This document shows positions 1-8,248 of a stretch of 64,000 bases of DNA, piece after piece (position 1 is the first letter of the stretch; each line of letters opens with the position of its first letter). The notes under the pieces are model-generated. The model was not told where the DNA came from. It was given only the letters and a program-made list of their open reading frames with translations, and did no database searches. The stretch spans positions 1 through 64,000 of the forward strand of contig NZ_JARVSF010000009.1 of NCBI RefSeq assembly GCF_030209355.1. The letters run 5' to 3'. Both the position numbers and the translations under genes were made by a program. The stretch comes from Pseudarthrobacter sp. fls2-241-R2A-127. GTDB lineage: Bacteria; Actinomycetota; Actinomycetes; Actinomycetales; Micrococcaceae.

Positions 1-139
1 CAACAGCGAAATAGATGAGGACAAAAGCGGGCGCAAGTTGCCATCCCATAGTCAACCCGGCTACCACGCCGACAAGGATGCCGCTTGCGATCCACAGCAC
101 GAGCCTGAGTTTGCTTCGAGGTTGATAGCCGCCATCCAT
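1..139 (-). CDS. Partial small membrane protein, possibly DUF1345 family
   Basis: The first 46 codons of a leftward gene run off the window edge. The ATG at 139 begins MDGGYQPRSK. A positively charged start is followed by a hydrophobic segment (about residues 12-29), then a short Gly-Trp turn, then a second hydrophobic stretch that continues out of the window. This charged-start, two-helix layout with a GWQLAP-like turn resembles the N-terminus of DUF1345 membrane proteins, but too little is visible to be sure. No clear ribosome-binding site is seen. It could equally be another small multi-helix membrane protein. Confidence 0.5.
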   Translation of the reverse strand, partial: MDGGYQPRSKLRLVLWIASGILVGVVAGLTMGWQLAPAFVLIYFAV

Positions 140-251
140 GGCTCAGGCTAACCCTGATTGCGCTTAAGTGACAGGCGTACGTCTCACTGAAAAACCTGAT
201 TCACGACGTTCCATCGGATGCCGATGGGGGCCGTTGGTCCACTTCCACGCA

Positions 252-287
252 AAGAAGGCTCCGCCCTTAGTAGGACGGAGCCTTCTT
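252..287. terminator. Bidirectional hairpin terminator downstream of clpC
   Basis: A perfect 12-bp inverted repeat: AAGAAGGCTCCG at 252-263 pairs with 276-287 around a 12-base loop. The stem is A/T-rich at its base, so either strand ends in a T-rich tract. It lies about 110 bases past the clpC stop and probably ends clpC transcription. The sequence between it and 140 holds nothing else recognisable. Confidence 0.8.
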
Positions 288-396
288 CAAAAAGCCAAGC
301 CGATCGCTGGCCGCTAAAGTGAAACGTCAAGCATTTAAAAGTCCAACTTTGGGGGACCAGTTCATTGTGGAGTGGCGGGGCTTTCGGGTGTGGCGC

Positions 397-2889
397 TTAG
401 ACGCTCGGGGCGATTTCCGGGATGCGGGGCTTGGCGTTGCCGGCGAAGGTGAACTTCGCGTCGTCGCCTTCGCCCTCGACATCCACCACGACGATGTCGC
501 CGGGGTGGATCTCGCCGAAGAGGATCTTCTCGGAGAGCTGGTCCTCGATCTCGCGCTGGATGGTGCGGCGCAGCGGCCGGGCACCCATGGCGGGATCGTA
601 GCCGCGGGTTGCCAGGAGCACCTTGGCGGCCGTGGTGAGCTCGATGCCCATGTCCTTGTCCTTGAGGCGCTTCTCCAGGCGGGTGACGAACAGGTCCACG
701 ATCTCGATGATCTCGTCCTGGGTCAACTGCGGGAACACCACGACGTCGTCAACACGGTTCAGGAACTCGGGGCGGAAGTGCTGCTTGAGCTCTTCCGTGA
801 CCCGGGCACGCATCCGGTTGTAGCCGGTCTGCGTGTCGGTTCCCGACTGGAAGCCGGTGGCAACGCTCTTGGAGATGTCCCGGGTACCCAGGTTGGTGGT
901 CATGATGATCACGGTGTTCTTGAAGTCCACCACGCGGCCCTGGGAGTCGGTCAGGCGGCCGTCTTCCAGGATCTGCAGCAGCGAGTTGAAGAGGTCCGCG
1001 TGGGCCTTTTCCACTTCGTCGAACAGCACCACGGAGAACGGACGGCGGCGGACCTTCTCGGTCAGCTGGCCACCCTCTTCGTAGCCGACGTAGCCCGGAG
1101 GGGCACCGAAGAGCCGCGAAACGGTGTGCTTCTCGGAGTATTCGGACATGTCCAGCGTGATGAGGGCGTCCTCTTCACCGAACAGGAATTCCGCGAGTGC
1201 CTTGGCGAGCTCGGTCTTGCCGACGCCGGTGGGGCCGGCGAAGATGAACGAGCCACCGGGACGCTTGGGGTCCTTGAGGCCTGCACGGGTGCGGCGGATA
1301 GCCTGGGAGAGCGCCTTGATGGCTTCGTCCTGGCCGACGACCCGCTTGTGCAGTTCCTCTTCCATCTTGAGCAGCCGCGAGGACTCTTCCTCGGTCAGCT
1401 TGAAGACGGGGATGCCCGTGGAGTTGGCCAGCACTTCGGCGATGAGGTCCTCATCCACCTCGGAGATGTCGTCCATGCCGCCGGACTTCCAGTGCCGCTC
1501 CTTCTCCGAACGCTCGGAGATCATCTTCTGCTCCTTGTCGCGGAGCGCGGCAGCACCTTCGAAGTCCTGGGCGTCGATGGCGGATTCCTTTTCCATCTTC
1601 AGCTTGGCGATGCGCTCGTCCATTGCCTTGAGCTCCGGCGGAGCGGTCATGCGGCGGATGCGGAGCCGGGCGCCGGCCTCGTCGATCAGGTCGATTGCCT
1701 TGTCCGGGAGGAAGCGGTCCGAGATGTAGCGTTCGGCGAGGCTTGCCGCCGAGGCCAGGGCGCCGTCGGTGATGGTGACGCGGTGGTGTGCCTCGTACCG
1801 GTCGCGCAGGCCCTTGAGGATCTCGATGGCGTGCGCCACGGAGGGTTCCTTGACCTGGATCGGCTGGAAGCGGCGTTCCAGCGCGGCGTCCTTCTCGATG
1901 TGCTTGCGGTACTCGTCCAGCGTGGTGGCACCGATGGTCTGCAGCTCGCCGCGGGCCAGCATGGGCTTCAGGATCGAGGCTGCGTCGATGGCGCCTTCGG
2001 CTGCGCCGGCACCAACCAGGGTGTGGATCTCATCGATGAACAGGATGATGTCCCCGCGGGTGCGGATCTCCTTGAGGACCTTCTTCAGGCGCTCTTCGAA
2101 GTCACCGCGGTAGCGGGAGCCTGCCACCAGGGAGCCGAGGTCCAGGGTGTAGAGCTGCTTGTCGCGGATGGTCTCCGGGACATCGCCGCGAACGATCGCC
2201 TGGGCCAGGCCTTCGACGACGGCGGTCTTGCCGACGCCGGGCTCGCCGATGAGGACCGGGTTGTTCTTGGTGCGGCGGGAAAGGACCTGCATGACGCGTT
2301 CCATTTCCTGCTCGCGGCCGATCACCGGGTCCAGCTTGTTCTCGCGCGCAGCCTGGGTCAGGTTGCGGCCGAACTGGTCCAGGACCACGGAACCGGCGGG
2401 TGCGCCCTCGGGCTGGCCGCCGCCGACGCCTGCACCGGTGGTTTCCTTGCCCTGGTAGCCGGAGAGGAGCTGGATGACCTGCTGGCGGACCCGGTTAAGG
2501 TCTGCGCCGAGCTTGACCAGCACCTGTGCGGCGACGCCCTCACCCTCGCGGATGAGGCCGAGGAGGATGTGCTCCGTGCCGATGTAGTTATGGCCCAGCT
2601 GGAGGGCTTCGCGCAGCGAGAGCTCCAGTACCTTCTTGGCACGGGGGGTGAAGGGGATGTGGCCGGAGGGAGCCTGCTGGCCCTGTCCGATGATCTCCTG
2701 CACCTGCTCGCGAACGCCGTCGAGCGAAATGCTCAAGGACTCAAGAGCTTTGGCGGCAACGCCCTCACCCTCATGGATCAAACCCAAGAGGATGTGTTCG
2801 GTACCGATGTAATTGTGGTTCAGCATGCGTGCCTCTTCTTGGGCAAGCACAACTACGCGACGGGCACGGTCCGTAAATCGCTCAAACAT
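397..2889 (-). CDS. clpC: ClpC, AAA+ unfoldase subunit of the Clp protease
   Basis: An 830-residue Hsp100/ClpC protein that unfolds substrates and feeds them to the ClpP chamber in the cytoplasm. Visible parts in order: two Clp-N repeats (about residues 3-150, each with an [11 protein letters not shown] motif), a first AAA+ domain with Walker A GEPGVGKT at 215-222 and the FIDEIH Walker B near 284, a UVR-like coiled middle region at about 420-460, and a second AAA+ domain with GPTGVGKT at 552-559 and LFDEVEKAH downstream. Length is normal for actinobacterial ClpC (about 820-850). The ATG at 2889 has an AGGAG ribosome-binding site just upstream. The gene is monocistronic, with a terminator downstream. 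It is usually essential in actinobacteria and is the target of cyclomarin-type antibiotics. Confidence 0.98.
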   Translation of the reverse strand: MFERFTDRARRVVVLAQEEARMLNHNYIGTEHILLGLIHEGEGVAAKALESLSISLDGVREQVQEIIGQGQQAPSGHIPFTPRAKKVLELSLREALQLGHNYIGTEHILLGLIREGEGVAAQVLVKLGADLNRVRQQVIQLLSGYQGKETTGAGVGGGQPEGAPAGSVVLDQFGRNLTQAARENKLDPVIGREQEMERVMQVLSRRTKNNPVLIGEPGVGKTAVVEGLAQAIVRGDVPETIRDKQLYTLDLGSLVAGSRYRGDFEERLKKVLKEIRTRGDIILFIDEIHTLVGAGAAEGAIDAASILKPMLARGELQTIGATTLDEYRKHIEKDAALERRFQPIQVKEPSVAHAIEILKGLRDRYEAHHRVTITDGALASAASLAERYISDRFLPDKAIDLIDEAGARLRIRRMTAPPELKAMDERIAKLKMEKESAIDAQDFEGAAALRDKEQKMISERSEKERHWKSGGMDDISEVDEDLIAEVLANSTGIPVFKLTEEESSRLLKMEEELHKRVVGQDEAIKALSQAIRRTRAGLKDPKRPGGSFIFAGPTGVGKTELAKALAEFLFGEEDALITLDMSEYSEKHTVSRLFGAPPGYVGYEEGGQLTEKVRRRPFSVVLFDEVEKAHADLFNSLLQILEDGRLTDSQGRVVDFKNTVIIMTTNLGTRDISKSVATGFQSGTDTQTGYNRMRARVTEELKQHFRPEFLNRVDDVVVFPQLTQDEIIEIVDLFVTRLEKRLKDKDMGIELTTAAKVLLATRGYDPAMGARPLRRTIQREIEDQLSEKILFGEIHPGDIVVVDVEGEGDDAKFTFAGNAKPRIPEIAPSV

Positions 2890-3177
2890 TTCGCCACACT
2901 CCTAGCTACGACGTACTTTGATGCTACGTGCCCGGTCCGGAGTTGTGGAGCGTGTTCGCCACAGGGGAAACCGGGCCGCTTGCGGGAATAACCGCGGCGG
3001 CGCCACGGGCCGCCCGGCACCCGGCGATACCGGGGGCAGGAATCCCGGGCAGGCCGGGTGTTCCAATGCCGGGAACGGCCCAAATGTTCCCGGCCGGCGG
3101 GCGCGGCCGCATGATCCGAATTGCCAATTGGCCAAAGCACCGCACGGGCAGTCCGGCCGGCTTATTTGACAATGGAA
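2890..3177. promoter_or_regulatory. Gene-free stretch holding the clpC promoter region
   Basis: These 288 bases separate the lsr2 terminator from clpC. On the minus strand an AGGAG ribosome-binding site sits directly before the clpC ATG, with a TAGCAT-like -10 candidate about 25 bases further up. No convincing coding frame, RNA gene or long repeat is seen. Short GC-rich inverted repeats at 3020-3100 look like general composition. Confidence 0.4.
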
Positions 3178-3213
3178 AAACCCCGCCCCGCCTGGCGGCG
3201 GTAAGCGGGGTTT
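3178..3213 (-). terminator. Rho-independent terminator of lsr2
   Basis: The stem AAACCCCGC (3178-3186) pairs with 3205-3213. On the minus strand the hairpin is followed by a TTTTT run at 3180-3176. It lies 20 bases past the lsr2 stop and is a textbook intrinsic terminator for that gene. Confidence 0.85.
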
Positions 3214-3233
3214 CTGCGGAGCTAAAGCCCGGG

Positions 3234-3566
3234 CTAGGAATTTGCCTTTTGGTAGGCTTCCTGGATTTCGGCTTGAATTCGGCCGCGGCTGTTAACCGTG
3301 TAGCCGTTGTCCCGTGCCCATTGCCGGATTTGCGCCGAATCGTGGCCCCGGCCGCCGGCGGGTGCCTTGGCCCGCTGGGCCCTGGCCGCTCCGGAAGCCT
3401 TGCGTGCGACGCCAATGAAGCGCTCCAGCGAAGACCGGAGTTCAGCGGCATTGGCTGCCGACAGGTCAATCTCGTAGTTGACCCCATCGAGGCCAAACTT
3501 AACATTCTCGTCTGCGGATCCCCCATCCAGATCATCAACGAGGATGATGTTTACTTTCTGTGCCAT
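3234..3566 (-). CDS. lsr2: Lsr2, nucleoid-associated xenogeneic silencer
   Basis: A 110-residue Lsr2. The N-terminal dimerisation domain (MAQKVNIILVDDLDGG and the following beta strands, to about residue 60) is joined by an Ala/Arg/Gly-rich linker to a DNA-binding domain (about 73-110) with the RGR minor-groove motif at 94-96. Lsr2 coats AT-rich DNA, bridges it and silences acquired genes; it is the actinobacterial counterpart of H-NS. The upstream region is clearly AT-richer than the rest of the window, which fits the autoregulation known for the family. An AGAGGAAG ribosome-binding site precedes the ATG. Length and domain order are normal. Confidence 0.98.
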   Translation of the reverse strand: MAQKVNIILVDDLDGGSADENVKFGLDGVNYEIDLSAANAAELRSSLERFIGVARKASGAARAQRAKAPAGGRGHDSAQIRQWARDNGYTVNSRGRIQAEIQEAYQKANS

Positions 3567-3626
3567 TAAAAGTCTTCCTCTTGCTGGAAAGTTCGGTTTT
3601 CAGAAAAGCAGGATGTTTCCTAAAAA

Positions 3627-3655
3627 GTATGACTCTTGTGTTGGCAACGCGTCAA
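3627..3655 (-). promoter_or_regulatory. Candidate sigma-70 type promoter of lsr2
   Basis: On the minus strand TTGACG (3655-3650) lies 17 bases upstream of TCATAC (3632-3627), giving an untranslated leader of about 55 bases. The surrounding 3567-3660 is unusually AT-rich for this genome, as expected for a Lsr2-bound promoter. Confidence 0.55.
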
Positions 3656-3707
3656 AGCGCCTTTTGGTTCCCGGTGGATAAAGGCGGAAAGTCGGCGGGG
3701 ATTTAAT

Positions 3708-3884
3708 CTATTGTGAATCCGGCCGCGGGCGTTCTGCGGGCTGTGCCGGGAGGGAATCTGCCTCGGCCTGTGCACGGGCTTCGGCCTGGCGCTCAGCCTT
3801 ATCCGCGTTGAAGATCGCCTTCATGGCAAACCAGAAAATCAGGCCCACCACCAGGGAGGGAAGAATAACTGCTACGTATTCCAT
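3708..3884 (-). CDS. Small single-span membrane protein coupled to lysS
   Basis: A 58-codon frame that starts 2 bases after the lysS stop (TGACCATG), so it is almost certainly translated from the same message. It has one hydrophobic helix at the N-terminus (about residues 4-22, VAVILPSLVVGLIFWFAMKA) followed by a highly charged Ala/Glu/Arg-rich tail with a Pro-rich end. This topology suggests a membrane-anchored peptide with a cytoplasmic helix. The family is not recognised and no function is proposed. The link to lysS may be only operonic. Confidence 0.75.
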   Translation of the reverse strand: MEYVAVILPSLVVGLIFWFAMKAIFNADKAERQAEARAQAEADSLPAQPAERPRPDSQ

Positions 3885-3886
3885 GG

Positions 3887-5425
3887 TCAGTGCCCTTCGG
3901 GCTTCAGCAGGGGGAACAGGATGGTTTCGCGGATACCGGCCCCGGTGAACAGCATCACCAACCGGTCGATGCCCAGGCCGATGCCGCCCATGGGCGGGGC
4001 ACCGTACTCAAGGGCGCGCAGGAAGTCCTCGTCCAGCTGCATGGCTTCGACGTCGCCGGCGGCTGCGTGGAGGGACTGCTCGGTGAGGCGTTCGCGCTGG
4101 ATGACGGGGTCGATCAGCTCGGAGAAGGCGGTGCCGCGCTCCATACCGCCGATGATCAGGTCCCAGGCCTCGATCAGCCGGCCGTCCTCCCGGTGCGGGC
4201 GGGCCAGCGGCTGGGCCGAGGGCGGGTAGTCGTACACGAAGGTGGGGTTGAGCAGGGTGGGCTCCACGATCTCGCCGAACAGCTCGACCGCCAGCTTCTC
4301 GGCGTCCCAGTTGGGATCCACCTTGACGTCGTGCTTAGCTGCGATCTCCCGAAGCACCTCAGCGGAGGTGTCCGGCGTGATCTCCTGCCCAACGGCGTCG
4401 GACAGTCCGGGGTAGACGGCCAGCCAGGTCCACTCGCCGTCGAGGTTGATCTCCCCCGCCTCGGTCTGCAGGACGCGTCCTGCGCCCACGGCGTCAGCGG
4501 CGTCCAGGATGATCTCCTTGATCCGCTCCGCCATGACGAACTGGTCTGCCCAGGCCTCGTAGCACTCAAGGGTGGTGAATTCGGGGCTGTGGGTGGAGTC
4601 CACGCCCTCGTTGCGGAACACGCGGCCCATGTCGTAGACGCGGTCGATGCCGCCCACCACGGCGCGCTTGAGGTACAGCTCGGTGGCGATGCGCAGGGTC
4701 ATCTTCTGGTCGAACGCGTTCATGTGGGTCTCGAACGGACGCGCCAGTGCGCCGCCGTGGACCAGGTTCAGGATGGGCGTTTCCACCTCCACGTAGCGGT
4801 GGCGGAACAGCGTTTCGCGGATGGACCGCGTGATCGACGCGCGGGTATAGACCATCTCGCGGGCCTCGTCACGAACCATCAGGTCCACGTAGCGCTGGCG
4901 GACGCGGGTTTCCTCGTTCAGGTCCGCGTGCAGGACCGGCAGCGGGCGGAGGGCCTTGGATGCCATGGACCAGGATTCGGCCATGACGGACAGCTCGCCG
5001 CGGCGGGAGGAAATGACCTCACCCTTGATGAACACGTGGTCGCCAAGGTCCACCAGGGCCTTCCATTCGGCGAGCGCTTCCTCGCCCACGTTGGCCAGGC
5101 TCAGCATGGCCTGCAGGCGCGTGCCTTTGCCGTCCGTCCCGCCCTCCTGCAGCGTGGCGAAGCAGAGCTTGCCGGTGTTCCGGACGAAGACCACCCGGCC
5201 GGTGACGCCCACAACGTCGCCGGTGGTGTCGTCTGCCTCGAGGTGGGCGTACTTTTCCCGGATCTCGGCGAGGGAATGCGTGCGTTCCACTCCCACGGGG
5301 TACGCCTCCGCGCCGCGCTCAAGAAGTTTGGCGCGCTTTTCCATGCGGATCCGCATCTGCTCGCTGGCGTCGAGGGGCTCCGGGGCGTTCTTGGGCGCGG
5401 GGGTGTTTTGGGAAGTCACAATCAT
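3887..5425 (-). CDS. lysS: Lysyl-tRNA synthetase, class II
   Basis: Charges tRNA-Lys in the cytoplasm. With the ATG at 5425 the protein has 512 residues. It shows an N-terminal helix, an OB-fold anticodon-binding domain (about 75-190) and a class II catalytic core with motif 2 (VFRNEGVDSTHSPEFT) and motif 3 (GGIGLGIDRLVM) near the C-terminus. The frame stays open to 5515, but that extension overlaps the divergent gene at 5494 and is not conserved in character. A TAAACT box lies just upstream of the start. If it is the -10 element, the message would be nearly leaderless and the GTG two codons inside (MTSQNTPAP) could be the true start. Confidence 0.96.
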   Translation of the reverse strand: MIVTSQNTPAPKNAPEPLDASEQMRIRMEKRAKLLERGAEAYPVGVERTHSLAEIREKYAHLEADDTTGDVVGVTGRVVFVRNTGKLCFATLQEGGTDGKGTRLQAMLSLANVGEEALAEWKALVDLGDHVFIKGEVISSRRGELSVMAESWSMASKALRPLPVLHADLNEETRVRQRYVDLMVRDEAREMVYTRASITRSIRETLFRHRYVEVETPILNLVHGGALARPFETHMNAFDQKMTLRIATELYLKRAVVGGIDRVYDMGRVFRNEGVDSTHSPEFTTLECYEAWADQFVMAERIKEIILDAADAVGAGRVLQTEAGEINLDGEWTWLAVYPGLSDAVGQEITPDTSAEVLREIAAKHDVKVDPNWDAEKLAVELFGEIVEPTLLNPTFVYDYPPSAQPLARPHREDGRLIEAWDLIIGGMERGTAFSELIDPVIQRERLTEQSLHAAAGDVEAMQLDEDFLRALEYGAPPMGGIGLGIDRLVMLFTGAGIRETILFPLLKPEGH

Positions 5426-5493
5426 CAAGTTTACCGGGACTTGGCCACCCGGACTTTCAGCTGGCCCGCAGGCTTGCCTCCTAGGATGGGCGG

Positions 5494-6408
5494 GTGAAAG
5501 AACGGGTACTTCCAACGCACGACGGCGGCAGGCTGGCTGTGTACAGCTACGGCACCGAGGATGCGCCGGGAGAGCGGCGCGTCGTGCTGATCGGGGGAGC
5601 GTTCCTCACCGCCTCGATCTACCGCCCCTTCTCGGTTGAACTGGCGAAAGGCCTGGGCGACGGCTGGGCGGTGGACGTCTATGACCGGCGCGGCCGGGGC
5701 AACTCCTCCGAGCAGCCGCCTGATTACTCCATGGCCACCGAGATCGCCGATGTCCGGACCGTGATGGATGCAACGGGGGCGCGGAACATCCTGGGCCACA
5801 GCCTGGGCGGCGCAGTGGCGCTCAATGCCGTGCAGGAGTTCTCCGGCATCGGCTACGTGCCGGACAAGCTCGCGGTGTACGACGCCGCGGTGAACATTGA
5901 CGACAGCATCGACACCGGCTGGCTGGGTGGGTTCGAGGACGCCGTCAACAACGGCGAGGTGGGCCGCGCCTTGGCGTACATGACGAAGGCCACCAGCCCC
6001 GGCTCCGTCATGGCACGGATCCCGGACCCGGTGCTGGCGGGCCTGATGGCGGTTCTGTCCCGCACCAAAATCAACAGGATGTTCCGCGAGGTAATGCCCA
6101 GCGGCGTGGGCGAGCTGAAGGCCGCGTACGACGAGAAGGACCATGCCCGGGACTTCAGCGTGCTGCCTCCCGGCACCCACTTCATGGCCGGCGGGAAGAG
6201 CCCAAGCTACTACAAAGTGACGGCGGAACGGCTCCACGCAGCAGTCCCGGGGAGCACCTACCAGTTATCCCCCAAATGCGTCCACGGTTCCATCCCGGCG
6301 GCGGTCAAGGAGCTTGTGGCCGATATCTCCGCCTACTTCACGGGAGGGAATCCGGACGGGCCGCCCCGCCCGGATTCTCCTGGAGCTATCCCCGTTCCCC
6401 GCGGCTGA
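5494..6408 (+). CDS. Alpha/beta-hydrolase fold protein
   Basis: A 304-residue hydrolase starting at GTG 5494, with an AGGATGGG-like ribosome-binding site. The nucleophile elbow GHSLGG places the catalytic Ser at 103. An oxyanion-type segment lies near residues 33-36 (IGGAF) and a DRRGRG motif at 64-69. A conserved His near the end (VHGS, about 268) probably completes the triad. The substrate is unknown. It is a clear paralog of the hydrolase at 16044: both share the NRRGRG/DRRGRG block, the SSxQPxDY segment and GGAVAL after the elbow. Its 3' end overlaps the convergent allophanate hydrolase gene by 23 bases. Confidence 0.85.
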   Translation: MKERVLPTHDGGRLAVYSYGTEDAPGERRVVLIGGAFLTASIYRPFSVELAKGLGDGWAVDVYDRRGRGNSSEQPPDYSMATEIADVRTVMDATGARNILGHSLGGAVALNAVQEFSGIGYVPDKLAVYDAAVNIDDSIDTGWLGGFEDAVNNGEVGRALAYMTKATSPGSVMARIPDPVLAGLMAVLSRTKINRMFREVMPSGVGELKAAYDEKDHARDFSVLPPGTHFMAGGKSPSYYKVTAERLHAAVPGSTYQLSPKCVHGSIPAAVKELVADISAYFTGGNPDGPPRPDSPGAIPVPRG

Positions 6409-8248
6409 AGCCTGCGAGGGCGGCAACTCCCAGGTCCCGCCACAGGGTCTGCGGCCGGGGTTCCGTGCTCCGGTCAGCCAGCCAGTCGCCCCAGGCGGTG
6501 ATGTCCTCCCCGCCCGCGGCGGCCACGGCGTCACAGGCGAACCCCACGGCGGCCGTCCCGTCGCGGAGCTGGACCGATCCGAGCAGCATGGGCTCGGGGA
6601 GGGAAGCCAGGAACGTCCCCAAGGCTGCGGGCGGCAGCAGCCACCGCTCCCCCACCAGCTCGGCGCCGTCGTCGGACCGGTAGACGCCCGGCTTCGGCGG
6701 CATGGTGTCCAGCGCAACCATCCGGTAGCGCGCAGCGGTCCGGACGTGGCCGTCCCAGAAGGCGCCGAGTTCCTCCAGTTCGTGGGCCAGCGGCTGGCCC
6801 TTGCGGTGCGCGCCCACCACCACCAGCGGTACGGCAGCAGCCCCCGCGGCCACGGGCCAGGGAACGGGCGACGACGGCCGGGCGGCTCCTGCGGTTGCAT
6901 CCAGTGCCGGGGCGCCTGGCGCTGCCCCGGCTGCGAAGAGCCCAGACGGCGCGGGAGTGGTTTCCACCCGGCGGGCGATGTCCGCCGCCACGGCGTCATC
7001 GAACGCCCGGCCCACCACGGTGACACCGAACTGGGCGCCGTCCACCTCGCCGGCCGGGACAGCCACGGCGCAAAGATCAAACAGGTTGCAGAAGTTCGTG
7101 TAGGTGCCCAGCAACGAGTTCACCCGGACCGGATCCGCAGCCACCTCGGCCAGGGTGGGATGGAACGGTGCCGTGGGGACCAGGAGGGCATCGAAGCCCT
7201 CGAGTTGGGCCATGGCAGTGGATTTCAGCTCCAACAGCCTGGCGGTGTCTGCGACGTACCGGTGCGCCGGCACTGTCCCGGCCGCCCGGATAATGCCTTC
7301 CACCGTGGGATCGATTCCCGCCTTGCTGTCCCGGCCGCCGTCGTACTGTTCAAGGAAGCTGCCGACGGCGGCGAAGCGCTCTGCCACGAGCGCGCCGTCA
7401 TAGAGGAGGCGCGCAGCCTGGAGGAACGCGCCGAATTCGATGGGTTCCGCGTCCACCCCCGATTCACGCAGGCGGTCCACTTGGCGGCCGAACTCGGCGG
7501 CCCATGCCGGCGGAAGGGCCGGCAGGGAGGCGGGATACGCCACGCGCGGCCGGGCCGGTGCGGCGAGCTTTGTGTCCGTGGGCCACGGCCGGGCGTTGCC
7601 TGCCATGGCGCCCATGGCGAGTTCGGCGGTGGCAAGGTGCCGGGCGAAGATGGTGACGGCGTCCCAGGAGCGGCACGCCGGCACCACCCCCGCCGTGGAG
7701 ACCACGCCCAGGGTTGCCTTGATTCCAACGATGCCCTGCAGGCCTGCCGGTACCCGGCCCGAGCCGGCAGTGTCGGTGCCGATGGCGATGTCCACCAGGC
7801 CCAGCGCCACGGCCACGGCGGAACCGGAGCTGGACCCGCCGGAAATCCGGTCCGGCCGGCGGGAATCGCGGACGGCGCCGTAGGGGCTGCGGGTCCCCAC
7901 CAGGCCGGTGGCGAACTGGTCAAGGTTGGTGGCCCCCAGTACCAGGGCACCGGCGGCGCGGAGGCGCGCCACGGCTTCGGCATCCTGCTCCGGCACGTAT
8001 GCGAAACCCGGGCAGGCCGCCGTGGTGGGGATCCCGGCCACGTCAACGTTGTTCTTGACGGCCAGCAACAGCCCGGCCAGCGGCAGGTCCGCACCCCTGG
8101 CCACGGCGGCGTCGATGGATGCCGCTTCTGCCAGGACGTCCCCGCGGCTGCGGAGCGTTATCCAGATTTCGGGCCGGTCCACGGCTTCAATCGCGGCGAA
8201 TGCTGCTTCGGCGCGCCGCGTGGCGGCGCCTGTGGGTGCCGGGCTCAT
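6386..8248 (-). CDS. atzF: Allophanate hydrolase (AtzF type)
   Basis: Hydrolyses allophanate (N-carboxyurea) to ammonia and CO2, the last step of the carboxylase-dependent urea or guanidine route. The 620 residues show an amidase-signature domain (about 20-440) with the Ser-Ser-Lys triad: Lys65 in AVKNNVD, the Ser-rich loop GGSSSGS (137-143) and Ser163 in GTDTAGSGR. An allophanate-hydrolase C-terminal domain follows (about 470-620), which distinguishes AtzF from plain amidases. The start ATG overlaps the stop of the carboxylase gene by 4 bases (8245-8248), so the two are translationally coupled. It is the last gene of the operon. Confidence 0.95.
   Translation of the reverse strand: MSPAPTGAATRRAEAAFAAIEAVDRPEIWITLRSRGDVLAEAASIDAAVARGADLPLAGLLLAVKNNVDVAGIPTTAACPGFAYVPEQDAEAVARLRAAGALVLGATNLDQFATGLVGTRSPYGAVRDSRRPDRISGGSSSGSAVAVALGLVDIAIGTDTAGSGRVPAGLQGIVGIKATLGVVSTAGVVPACRSWDAVTIFARHLATAELAMGAMAGNARPWPTDTKLAAPARPRVAYPASLPALPPAWAAEFGRQVDRLRESGVDAEPIEFGAFLQAARLLYDGALVAERFAAVGSFLEQYDGGRDSKAGIDPTVEGIIRAAGTVPAHRYVADTARLLELKSTAMAQLEGFDALLVPTAPFHPTLAEVAADPVRVNSLLGTYTNFCNLFDLCAVAVPAGEVDGAQFGVTVVGRAFDDAVAADIARRVETTPAPSGLFAAGAAPGAPALDATAGAARPSSPVPWPVAAGAAAVPLVVVGAHRKGQPLAHELEELGAFWDGHVRTAARYRMVALDTMPPKPGVYRSDDGAELVGERWLLPPAALGTFLASLPEPMLLGSVQLRDGTAAVGFACDAVAAAGGEDITAWGDWLADRSTEPRPQTLWRDLGVAALAGFSRGERG

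Noticed and set aside
319-2991. Very long open frame on the plus strand opposite clpC, about 890 codons
   Set aside because: It is an antisense shadow of a high-GC gene with biased third positions. The translation is low-complexity Gly/Val/Asp/Leu with no domain, while the minus strand encodes a complete ClpC.
3890-5497. Long plus-strand open frame opposite lysS
   Set aside because: Same cause: antisense of lysyl-tRNA synthetase, no recognisable domain and no ribosome-binding site.
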